Shown piece by piece: positions 44,309-54,938 of a stretch of DNA of 64,000 nt (position 1 is its first letter; the number at the start of each line of letters is the position of its first letter). The stretch covers positions 15,881,544-15,945,543 of the forward strand of contig NC_091144.1 in assembly GCF_041381155.1 (NCBI RefSeq). Direction: 5' to 3'. The translations under genes and the position numbers were made by a program. Source of the stretch: Argopecten irradians (Eukaryota; Mollusca; Bivalvia; Pectinida; Pectinidae). A model generated the notes under the pieces. The model searched no databases. It had not been told where the DNA came from and saw nothing but the letters and a program-made list of their open reading frames with translations.

Positions 44309-47300
44309 CTGTAAATACACAAATATTTATCTATTAGATATGGTAATCTTTAAAATATAGTGAAAATACTATTGAGCGTGAAAACGCTGCGGAAATTTTG
44401 TTGGCCATAAAAAGAGAAATTATGAAGTTGCTTTATAGTACACGCTGTTGGAATGGTACCCGGATGTTAAACTTACCCGAGGTGCCGTTGCAAATACCGT
44501 GTTGTGTGCGCACGTGATTGATGTGAGTTGTCTTTCCTTTATAACAGCCGAGATAGTAAGGAAACTCAGTGTTAGCATGATATCTGTAATCTCCATTCAC
44601 CATGCGGCCGTGACATTCATCAAGATCTTTGTTAGTGACGTCACGTCCGAGATCTGACGCCATTGGTCCGTAGATTGGATATCCGTCGAAGGCAACGCCG
44701 AGGAGTTCGTCCGCCTATATATCGAAAAGCAGATAATGTTCAATATTTGGTAATAAAATTATGTTAAAGATGGCTGATATTATGTAACCGTATTTCCTTT
44801 ATTGTGTCAAGCGAACACTATTTTGAAGATATATATTGTTTTCATGAATCTGTGGGGTAGAAAAGAATGGTATACAGTTTCCTGCGAGGTTTACGTTTGT
44901 TAAAGAATACACAAACACTCATTCTCCTCGTCCGACAATATACAAATGCAGTACATTTATAACAAGCAAATATTAAACCAGTGTTGGACATATAACCCCA
45001 AGCCATTTACCCAACTCATTTGACATTTTTTTATTTTGTATTCATAGTCAAGTTTACCTTCTTTGTCTCATTTGACAGGTAAACCACATTGAACTGTTGC
45101 CCATATATTCATTTGACTTGTAAACGTTTTTTGAATTGTAAACCTCATATGACTTGTAAACTTGACAATTTGATTTTATTTGAGATGTACTTCCTTCTAT
45201 TTGAACTATAACCGGTATATGACTTCTGACCCCTCACCTCTCCAGTGTATAACCAGCTCCCTGGAATCTTGTGGTAGTGGTATATTCCATGATTATCAGT
45301 GTGTCCCCCGTAGTGGTCAAATCGTTCCCGTCCTGGACCTTCTACTGCATTCTCTCCATCAGCATCCAAAGGATCGTAGATCATCGATCCTATGAACAGA
45401 AATTCACGTTTTGAAAAAATACAGTAAGTATTTTCAGTTGGTATCTCAAAATCAAATTCGATTATATACACGATATACGTGCTCATATAGCTGACTAATC
45501 ACTTGGCATCACAATTATGATATCACTGATATCCAATTTTGTTGTCATTACTTAACACATCTTTTCTCAATTATGCTTCGCTTTTTCCAATGCATTAGAC
45601 ACCACGAACATTTACAAACATGTAGTATGCATTGTACCTGTTAGAGCCATTCCGATTGGTCCATATACATGTACAAAATGTATAAGCACCTACAATAGCT
45701 GTCATAGTCATTTGGATTGGTCCTTATATAAACTATGTAAACATCAAGTATAGAGTACTTGTTAAATTAATTCCGATTATACAATACATATATAGCTGGT
45801 ATAATTGTTATACATGTAGTCTGGTTTTATTTGGTGTTATTTGTTTAACGTTTTATTAACAGTCAATGTCATTTAAGGACGTGTCAGTTTTGTTGGTAGA
45901 GGAAAATCGGAGTACCAGGAGAAAAACCACCAATCAGTGGTCAGGACCTGGCAATTGCCTCATATGGAATTCAAGCTGGCAACCCAGAAGTGGAGAGCTT
46001 GTGGTAACATGTCAGAATATCCTAATCGCTCGGCAACCGCGACCCCTGCTGTTATAGCCATTCCCATATTTCTAGATGTAGAAAACCTGTGCAATGTAAC
46101 AGTCATTCCGATTGGTCTATATCTATAATCAAGAATACCTGTAATAGTCATTCCGATTGGTCCCATAGCTAAACATCCAGTGCTATGGGCAAATGTTGGG
46201 TCTTTAGGTAGTGTGTAGACGTCGCTGCGAGTTTCGGGATGGTTCGGGTTCACCCGCTCAAATGGATGGTCAGGGAGACCATTCGACGTCAACGTGATTC
46301 TGAAGATAAGGAATGCTTGATAGGGTTTTAGTCGGTCTTATTAACGTAGCAGGGTTTTAATAAATGCTTGTTTTATTTTAACTTTGGATCGTATGCGTAT
46401 GATATAGCGCGCAGCGCGTGCGATGTTGTTACTGTGTGTTCGTCTATAGATATTGTTATATATATAATTAGCTTGTGGTATATACGTTTGTCTGTATAGT
46501 CAAGTCTGTCACGTGTTCGTTATGTATATTTCTATGTCACGTGATATACATGTACTTAGGTATGGGATATGATTTGATGTCTCGTTTTGGGTTGTATGCT
46601 TTGTCTTTGACGTTTTGCCGCCATTTTGGCATATAGACACTAGGCTTTTGACATCGACGGCGACGGACGTACTATAGTCCACACAGTGCGTATATACTAT
46701 ACTTTTTGTATAACAGAGACTCGTCTAATATTTTAATATATATACACTTCACCTATAATGCAAGGCTGCAAGCTTGAGGTATATATAGTGCACTTGACCC
46801 ATTGTTGGGGTAGGTAAATGTTTAACGTATATACATGTACGTAATTGCCATGAAACTCTTTTAGTACGTATATCATATACATGTTGTTCCATTATATTAT
46901 AAATGTAAAGCAAATTGTATTTATTATAGGTTTTAGTGAGATACAATGTATATGAAGTATAGATCATTTCATAGAGATCGTATAGTGTGAGTTGTTGTCA
47001 CGGTAAAGTCTATAAGTATCTATGTAACGTTTGGTAGATTCTATATGCATTTTCCATGTTAAGTTATCTTATATGTTATTATTAAGTGTAGGGTAAAGTT
47101 GAACATGTAACCTTGGATGCAATGATTATGTGTGTGAATAAAAGAGATTGAAAGACAAAAAACCCGACTTTGTTACATTAATGAAGACTGATGCAGCAGT
47201 TATACATAGAAAACGCAGCAGCTACCTGAGACACAAAGCATTAATATTGCCAAGTCATAGAAAAGAGGAAAGCAAGCATGAGGTAAATAATAATTGAGAA

Positions 47301-48043
47301 AATAAGAAGAGCGGAGATATACAAGGGGATGTTAAGGAAAAATCTTTCATATGGGCGGTTTTTTTCTTTCTTTTCAGAATTAGTTCGGAAAATAAAATAT
47401 ATTTTTACAGCACACATGCGATATCTTTACTGCATTCAGTTATATAATACTTTGGCCCAGGCCATTACCCGTCATGCAAGTCAATGCTACATACATGAAA
47501 ATTGCGTGATATCTTTTCAATGTAAATCCCGTTGTTTGTATCTTTTAACGTAAACCAAGCATAGTTTCTAAGGGGGTTGGTGTAAAATGTACTGAGACAA
47601 TAGTAATTTTGTTGACGCCGTGACGTCACGAGGCTTTATTGCAGGGGTAGCCATGCTATACAGCTACAAATGTACAGGCGACATGGGTGTATTGCCCGAG
47701 ACCAGTTAGTATTACACCCGTAGGTATGAAAGAAAATATAAAACTTGACCTAGATATAGAAACGTCTATTCATAAAACCAGTAGCCTAGTTGTTTTTTTT
47801 ATATACTAATTGAAACATTTATAAAAATGAACAAAATATACAACTCAATGAAAAGATTTGAAGAGCAAATTGTATGCGGCAATAAAGTGGTTTAATGGAA
47901 CCGAGTACTTACGTGCCATCCCCGTTGTCCTTGTAGCTCACAGTACCTCCATATTGTCCACTGTTATGAAACTTCTTAGCTTCGTGTACATTTAGCGCAC
48001 AGGCCCCACAAACAAGTAAAGTAAGAGCCAAGACCAGCTTCAT
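44172..48043 (-). CDS. Secreted YHYH-domain protein 1, whole gene (5 coding exons, 272 aa)
   Basis: Coding exons: 47,913-48,043; 46,139-46,299; 45,238-45,389; 44,477-44,714; 44,172-44,308. All borders are GT-AG and phases agree (2, 1, 0, 1). The protein opens with a signal peptide (MKLVLALTLLVCGACA). The YHYH domain includes GGHTDNHGIYHYHKIPGSW (YHYH at residues 134-137) and FDGYPIYGP (157-165), and a second YRYHAN run follows at 191-196. The tail is His/Pro-rich (GNHHHHPGG) and ends LFGR. The domain occurs in bacterial and animal secreted proteins; its biochemical function is not known to me. His-rich loops suggest metal binding (inference). The neighbouring paralog is at 54.6-57.2 kb. TATA box and 5' UTR exon lie upstream. 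Confidence 0.88.
44477..44714 (-). CDS. YHYH1 coding exon 4
   Basis: Acceptor cgatatatag, donor CCTCGG|GTAAGT-type. Encodes ADELLGVAFDGYPIYGPMAS, DLDECHGRMVNGDYRYHANT and the cysteine-bearing end GICNGTS. Confidence 0.9.
45040..45225. repeat. Degenerate short tandem repeat in YHYH1 intron 3
   Basis: Several loose copies of catttgacttgtaaac / catatgacttgtaaac about 25-35 bp apart. Too decayed to define a consensus or a source. Confidence 0.4.
45238..45389 (-). CDS. YHYH1 coding exon 3 (YHYH motif)
   Basis: Acceptor tctgttcatag, donor GGAGAG|GTGAGG. Encodes SMIYDPLDADGENAVEGPGR and GGHTDNHGIYHYHKIPGSWL. Confidence 0.9.
45634..46136. repeat. Decayed copies of YHYH1 exon 2 end within intron 2
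   Basis: Copies of the exon end (plus-strand sense ctgtaatagtcattccgatt) lie at 45,634-45,664, 45,688-45,727, 45,764-45,795, 46,043-46,075 and 46,084-46,120. The copy at 45,634 keeps 27 of about 30 bases and its AG|GTA donor. A SINE (45,822-46,043) interrupts the series. Confidence 0.7.
45822..46043 (-). mobile_element. tRNA-derived SINE (V-SINE-like), copy 3
   Basis: Reverse-orientation copy. Its complement reads ggtcgcggttgccgagcgat at the head and keeps the body block with catttaaggacgtgtcag. It sits inside the exon-derived repeats, so it inserted after they formed. Confidence 0.75.
46139..46299 (-). CDS. YHYH1 coding exon 2
   Basis: Acceptor ttatcttcag, donor ATTACAG|GTATTC. Encodes ITLTSNGLPDHPFERVNPNH ... 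TGCLAMGPIGMTITG. Copies of its last 30 bases plus donor recur in the next intron. Confidence 0.88.
46310..47600. other. YHYH1 intron 1, unassigned part
   Basis: Contains cgcgcagcgcgtgcgatgtt and, at 47,130-47,176, an AATAAAA followed by a pyrimidine/purine stretch ending gttaca. This could be part of an old retroelement end, but neither terminal repeats nor target duplication were found. Confidence 0.35.
47610..47735 (+). repeat. Dispersed repeat, copy 2
   Basis: Inverse of the 38,715 copy: gttgacgccgtgacgtcacg ... ttacacccgtaggtatgaaa. Same blocks, opposite orientation. Confidence 0.7.
47913..48043 (-). CDS. YHYH1 coding exon 1 (signal peptide)
   Basis: ATG at 48,041-48,043, 8 bases after the acceptor cacgtttcag. 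Encodes the signal peptide and VHEAKKFHNSGQYGGTVSYK. Donor GGCAC|GTAAGT. Confidence 0.88.
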
Positions 48044-48568
48044 GATGGAATCTGAAACGTGATAAGTTATTACGTGTCACTCCAAATGATGAAATATTTT
48101 ACTAAATGGAAAAAGCAATACCACATGTCGAAGTTCACTCAGAACCTATTTCTTTGCCAGGCAGGGATTGGTCGACATGGGGCTTAAAGATTAAAAGATT
48201 TTCAATGTTTTGACTCGTAAACAACTATCCCATTACCCTATATATGTGTTCTAATACAAGTAATAATTGAAGTATAATTAAAACAAGACATGATAGACGT
48301 ATCACGTATATAGACAGTGGATGTCTTTTGCCTATATGCCTGCACAAATTTATGCAATTTCGTTTCAAAATTGTCAAAAGGTGCTAAGATTCAAGCATGA
48401 TAGAATGGCATTGCGTTGTGTAATTACCAGATCAAATTAATTCATGTATTGGTTATTTCATTGTCATATATCATTATCCATGTATATATTAAGCATAAAA
48501 ATCATGTTGTAATTAAATGTGATATATATGCCATATCATTATATTAATAAACCTATGTGACAACATAC

Positions 48569-48600
48569 CTGTAGTGGAAACCCGTCAGTCAGTCCTATCT
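48569..48600 (-). promoter_or_regulatory. YHYH1 5' UTR exon and TATA box
   Basis: The minus strand shows tatataatt (48,625-48,633) and, about 55-65 bases further, the donor CACTACAG|GTATGT at 48,569. It would splice to the acceptor cacgtttcag just before the ATG. The exon end is firm; the start is estimated about 30 bases after the TATA box. YHYH2 has the same arrangement. Confidence 0.65.
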
Positions 48601-48982
48601 TACAACGTATAAGGTTTGCGATCGAATTATATACTGTTGGTAACATTCCTGTATCGAGAAGATTCCAAGGTAAACTATGGAATTTACAAAAACAAGGCTG
48701 GTCATTATCATCAAATTAGATAACAATGTCAAAATAGCATTATAAACCACATTATACAGATTATATAATTATGTCATTACATAATCATATGCTCAGCTTA
48801 ACGCTATTGCGGCCAAGCTAGCTGCATCATGTCACCATTCCAATTTTCGTGAACATAGACGAATGTAATTGATAATGCAATAACTGTGTGATGACGTTTG
48901 ACATAAAGTTATTCGTTCATCATGGACATAAGTCAGTATTGGTTGTTAAAGTAATTAAAACATTTCAACAATACAGATGATT

Positions 48983-49260
48983 AAAGATGCTCCACCGCTG
49001 ACAAATGGTATTTTTTCACTATAAAAAAGTTTGAGATTCTAATTTTTACTTCAAGTTAAAAATATTAAAAATAATTAATTGCATCCCGAAAAAATTCCGT
49101 GGCATTATATCTTATATGGAATGAAGTACTGATTGCGCATGCACCAAAGGCAAAATAAGTAATTTTACATTTTTTTGTGTTAATTAGACATATGTCCACA
49201 CGATTAAACACAAATTATCGTTCAAATGATGAATATCATTTATGCGGTGGAGTATCTTTG
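48983..49260. mobile_element. MITE with atgctccaccgc termini, copy 2
   Basis: Ends aaagatgctccaccgctgac and tgcggtggagtatcttt. Inverse orientation to copy 1 at 5,745-6,115, shorter by an interior block. Confidence 0.7.
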
Positions 49261-50044
49261 AATTAAATTCGATGAAATTTCAAATTAATACTACGACCGT
49301 AGAGTCGTTAATTTCCACTTAGACATTTTCGTGCTTGAATCGCTAGACACTGCTATGGTTGCAAACATTCAAAACGCGAAATATAGAAAAAATAATGACG
49401 GTCAAAATGGCAAAATTTTTAAATTGTAAAATTGTATGTCCTCATTTTAAGTTAAATTCGCGGCAATTAAGTGGCTTTAAGGTATATGGTCAGCATGTTC
49501 TGAAAAAGTAAGAAAGGTAATTATACATGCAGACATACATGTTTATGTTAACATTTTGCTTTGTAAGAATGGATACACGTTTGATATTAACTGATGCTTT
49601 CACATACTATTACTCAGGTCAATTTGACATGGAAAAATCTTTGAAATCTGAAATTGACCTGAAACTGTTATCTTTAGCAATTTTCCTGAAATTGACCTGA
49701 ACAAGTCTTCATGTAAAATTGACCTATATTTGCCTGTAGACAATATGTCTGTGTAGCTCATTGTACCATTATGTATTGGCGACTAAAATCTGGGACGATA
49801 ACATGTGTTATAAGAGTGACAGATCCGTGGGCTGATATAATTCTGTTAATGAATGATTCGGTCGCTTGGAGATTCTTGCGTTTAAAACACTAGAGTACCA
49901 TGCCTGGAACAAGACTACTCGACCGAGTTTGGTAAAATAAAAATACCCACTAGTACTCTTATCAAAATATATAACATACATAAAACATTTCTTTAATGAC
50001 ACCGCCACGATGAACGTAAAAACTACATACCCCTCACAAAACAA

Positions 50045-50640
50045 AAGAGATGATTACAAAACAAAGACATGTTCTCAACACAAAAGGATGTTTACAAAAA
50101 AGAGATGATTACAGATCAAAGAGATGTTTAAAAAAGAAAGACATGTTTTCAACACAAAAAGATGTTTACAAAACAAAGAGATGTTTACAAAAATAAGAGA
50201 TGTTTACAAAACAAAGTCATGTTCTAAAAACAAAAAGATTTTTAACAAAACAAAGAGATGTTTACAAAATAAAGACATGTTCTCAACACAAAAGGATGTT
50301 TATAAAACAAAGAGATGTTTATAAAAGAAAGAGATGTTTACAAAACAAAGTCATGTTCTCAACACAAAAGGGTGTTTACAAAACAAAGAGATGTTAACAA
50401 ATCAAAGAGATGTTTAAAAAAGAAAGACATGTTCTCAACACAAAAAGATGTTTACAAAACAAAGGGATGTTTAAAAAAGAAAGTCATGTTTTCAACACAA
50501 AAGATGTTTACAAAACAAAGAGTTGTTTACATAACAAAGACAAGTTCACTAAACGAAGACATGTTCACAAAACAAAGATATATTTACGAAATAAAAGTTA
50601 TGTTTAATTACAAGTATTTATACCAAAACATAAACATGTA
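50045..50640. repeat. 19-bp minisatellite (aaagagatgtttacaaaac)
   Basis: About 30 units of roughly 19 bp, alternating aaagagatgtttacaaaac with aaagtcatgttctcaacac in higher-order blocks. The several overlapping Lys/Thr/Cys open frames here are by-products of the repeat, not genes. Confidence 0.88.
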
Positions 50641-51720
50641 AGGTTAAGCATTATGCTAGTGTGTATGTGTATGATTATAATTTTTAATTTGATCGAATCC
50701 TTTACAAAAGATTGAAATTTTCGAATTAAAAGTTTCCTGGTCGACGTGTTGTCCTTCTATTCAGATAGCCTGGAGTGATATGAGGACGACAACATGGTAT
50801 AGTGTGTGATAGAATTGTGAAACAACAGAAAGCACCGACAAATGCATAGTTTAATCTAGTGCTGTCGGCATAAGAAAATGTTTCATTTTAGTAAATTAAA
50901 TCTTAAAAAAGACGATCACGAAACTGCGTTCCCCTTCTCTTACCCCTACCTATGTGTATATCTTATTGTGCCTGTCTTCGGCCTCACCCTTCCGTCTCTG
51001 TCTATCTCTCCGTCTCAAAATTGTACATGTAAATATATTGCCATCTTGTTGTGTATGTGTTTACTGATTTTTTGGGGGGAGGGCTTAAATTAAGTTGGAC
51101 ACGTTGTACACGATCCCATTTTATATATTTGATACAAAAAGAACATGTTGAAATGAAAATATTCAGATAAATATATGTTGTATCATTCCATCTGTATTTG
51201 GTTCATTGCGGGTCATATTTGGTAACATCTTATATCACTTTCCTGCTCTACTCTGGAGCTAAATCTTAACCATTGGGGGTTGATATGAAAACACGCAAAC
51301 CTTGAATGAACATTTAACATGCAATTGTTGTTTATTTATAAGGACTATATGTCTGACAGAAAATAATATCTTTACATAGAAATTAAATAAAAGTGACAAA
51401 ATAATTATTATTGGTTAATCTGGACAAGGACAATTATGTATTGCGAACTAAAATCAGGGACGGTAACACGTGATTGAAGTGTGCTATCTATTCATGGGTT
51501 GACACAGATATCCGTCATGGCATAATTTAGTAGCTTGGAGATTCATTCGTTTACACCAGTTTTTTCGATTGTGTTTAAGATAGCGTGTCGTTCTCGTAAC
51601 TAAGGGAGATTTACAAATACATATTGGATCTTAAATCAGTGATCAGTTCCTATAACATTTGATGAAACGAGTTTATGAAGTTTTTATTTCAGTACTTAGA
51701 GAAGAATTTCATAAATGTAT
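50641..51720. other. Intergenic, nothing recognised
   Basis: AT-rich DNA with no supported feature. Confidence 0.5.
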
Positions 51721-51725
51721 AATGC

Positions 51726-52485
51726 GATAGTCGCCAACTTGAAGTTCGTTACCGTGTAGACATACATTTTTGACATATCTTGTTTGATATACAAAATATA
51801 GATATTTTGATATTCATTAATGTCATATGATTTTATTTATCAATGCTCGTTTTTGAGACAGATAAGATTACAAAATAATGGATATTTGGATATAAAGAGA
51901 TATCGTGACCTCCACCATTGGATTTGCAAATCAGTCAATTTAAAATGTGGTTCAATATCTTAAGCGCTTCATGTTGAATTTGCCGATGTCCACTTGGCAT
52001 TCATACTCCCCTAATTGTCATCTGAATGCAATTCAATGCATATATTTTCATTTCATAACAATCGTATGATAATATCCGAAGATATTGCATCTATAAAGAA
52101 AAAAAATCAATATCGTCAATGACAAAACAACCATTTTCTGTGATTGATGGCACAAAAATTATGACGTCACATAAAAAAATAGGCGGATAGTAGATCATGC
52201 ACTCGTGAATGTCAAATACGCTTGGTAAGTATACATAGTGGGGTTGCAGTGAAAAAGTCAATACACATGAATGCTATTAAGCACCATGGTAGTCGAATTA
52301 ATTCAAGATAGCCAAATATCCATTATTTTGTTATCTTATCTGTCTAAAAAAACGAGCATTAATAAATACAATCATATGACATAAATGAGTATTAAAATAT
52401 CTACATTCTGTATATTAAACAACATATTTCATAATTGTATGTCTACGAACACACGGTAACGAACTTCAAGTTGGCGACTACCGCG
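51726..52485. mobile_element. Inverted-repeat element, about 760 bp
   Basis: Ends tagtcgccaacttgaagttc (left) and gaacttcaagttggcgacta (right) are inverted. Further paired blocks inside (tcatatgattttattta; aacgagcatt; gataagat.acaaaataatgg) extend the arms to about 190 bp. No coding frame. Confidence 0.75.
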
Positions 52486-52489
52486 CTTT

Positions 52490-54575
52490 AACATTGGTGC
52501 ATTATGCACAACAAGGGTAAAGAGAATTATAGTACTTAAAATTCCCAGCCAGGTCCATTAAGTACATAATTTGATGTGCAATGCACTTTATTAGAAATAT
52601 GGGTAATAATTCATATATGAAAACCAAAGATGATTACCAGTTGGCCATCTTGTCAATGGATCGGTCCCAATAAGAAATATGAATAACTAAGCTCACATGT
52701 GGAATTGAATCATAGCAGCAAGTCCAACTATAAGAATGAAGAAAGATGACTTCTAAACATGAAATTTAAAATAGACTCTTATCACTCTCTGGCAAATACA
52801 TGTATCGAAAAAATGACGGTTTCTTGTTTCCCATCTCGATTTCTGATCGATCCCGAAATATGTTATACATCACTGGATCTACATATGAATCCCACCAGAA
52901 CTTTCAAAGAAATAACAGAAACAAAAGACGATCAGATGACGAGCAATTAGGGAAAGGCTATTTTATAGCTCGCCAAACATTTGCTGATGGTGGGTTAAAT
53001 AATTGTCTTTCAAGATCAGATAAATGCAATAAAAGTGTTTTGGCGGCGTATCCACTGGAGTTGCATGAATACGTAAATTACGACTACGTGTAAAATACCG
53101 CAATATGCAGTTTTTGTAACTTTGGATGTGACCGTTATCCATAAAGTTTTATGTGTGACCGATATCACTTTCATAATTTCTAATTAAGCACGTCCACTAG
53201 CCGAAATAATGAAAGGAATATTTTCTGTCAAGAGTCATTCATTATACATTAGTAAACGGGACAGTTTTGTGAAAGCAAAATTTATTCATCTACAATTTAT
53301 AACGTTTTAATGAATAAAATGTGACCGATACTCCTGCTGTCGAAAAATATTGTGTCGAGGTGTTTGCATTATCTGGGCTAGTTTGACGATATCTAAAAGT
53401 TTCACAGAGTCGCTAACAGTACACTGTCTTTGACGCAAGATAGGTTTAGAAGATATATTGCTTTTATGTCATAATTTCAGCCGATTTTCATTTTGAAGCT
53501 GGCGTTTTTTTTATTGTTTTTGTGTGTCCGATATCACTTCCAGTGACGTAGGTTGTCCCGATTGATTTAAATCATCGCCAGTATTTATATATGTTTATTA
53601 AATACTGTACAACATAAACTATCCATAGACCCTTTTTAGTCTATGATTGCAGTATTGTTTGAACGAACTTCGTGGTATCATAGCAAAAACGGTTAAGCAT
53701 TGATGTCATTATTTCTTAATTTCTGCATGGCATGAAAAAGAATTGTCTGCAAACTGTGTGAATCTGCGTATCGTATTATCATAACCAGATGGAATAAAAC
53801 ATAGTGACATTAATGGTTTTGGAGACTATTTGATAAAATAAAAAACCGCTTTGATGCACGATTGCATTGGTTTTTAAAGAGATTCATTTTCCAAATCAAT
53901 ACACAAAGCCAGGGTTTCTATTGTAACCTCACGATAAGTCTGCTTTTCCCGTCATTTTGTATTTTTTTTTGTATAGTGGTATGCAAAAAAACATAGAATT
54001 GGCCAATCAGAAAGCCAGATTTAGAATGAAAACAAAAGAAAATTAATCATAAACAGCTGAAGTTTCCACATAACGAGTAATTTAAGTTGTACAGCATGTT
54101 GCTGTATATCAATGTCAGATTTGATATTATAACACTAACAACTTTTCAGTTTCGACTCGTTACCTAGATCTTTTGAAACAACCAAAGACTAACATTATTT
54201 ATTTTGGAAAAAGCTCCGAATTATATTGATTATATTTTTACAGTCGGTATTTTCATTTTATCTCCTTTTCGCTTTGCGATATCAGTTCGTTTTGGTGCTT
54301 TGTAGATATTTATTTTGGTTCCATTGTCCCTTCTCGTGTGGGATAACTTACTCCAGATTTAATCAGGATTCAAATTACGAGTAATAAAAAGAATATGTAA
54401 TGTAAAGGAAAAATTGTTTTGTCTGTCGATCTTGTTTTCCCCCACAATCTTTCATAAACCCTTGTATTGCTTATATTTTTAAACCGTAGTTTACGTTTGA
54501 ATTACGATTATGACCATAAATCCATATTCATCTTCTAAAATCCCCTAAAAAACGACTGTTTTATATCAGCATAAA
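52490..54575. other. Intergenic, nothing recognised
   Basis: Short open frames at 52,759-53,093 are unsupported. No repeat or RNA gene identified. Confidence 0.5.
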
Positions 54576-54576
54576 T

Positions 54577-54582
54577 TTTATT
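54577..54582 (-). terminator. Poly(A) signal of YHYH gene 2
   Basis: AATAAA on the minus strand 19 bases past the stop codon. Confidence 0.55.
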
Positions 54583-54600
54583 GTGGATATTTAACATCAT

Positions 54601-54938
54601 TTACTTCTTTTTCTTCCCGAAAAGATCTCCAAACTGATGTGGTCCCATATGAAATCCATCAGGTGGAGGCGGCATGTGGTGGTAGTGATTCGGCTGATCC
54701 GGATACTGAGGAAACACAGGCTGAGGTGGATAGTCCGGCAAACCGGAATGTTGGGACCCGTCAACGATTGGCCTATCAGATGGGTATTGTTGGTTAGACA
54801 TGGGTGGATAGAGTTGATGTTGGCTGTCTGTTCCCTGTTGTTGAGGGAACTGACTTTGTTGGTTATGTTGCTGTCCGTTCATTGGTTGATGCATGCCATC
54901 GCGAGCACATGTGCAGACATATCCATATTGCGGAAGGC
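54601..54938 (-). CDS. YHYH2 coding exon 4 (Q/P-rich tail)
   Basis: Acceptor tttcatgtag. Encodes LPQYGYVCTCARDGMHQPMN, then a Gln/Pro/His-rich segment (QQSQFPQQQGTDSQHQ, YHHMPPPPDGFHMGPHQFGD) and KKKK. Stop TAA. Confidence 0.88.

Noticed and set aside
46427..47176. Possible solo LTR (tgttac ... gttaca with AATAAAA near the end)
   Set aside because: No target-site duplication could be found and the start is arbitrary.
50124..50641. Four overlapping Lys/Thr/Cys-rich frames
   Set aside because: By-products of the 19-bp minisatellite in all three frames.
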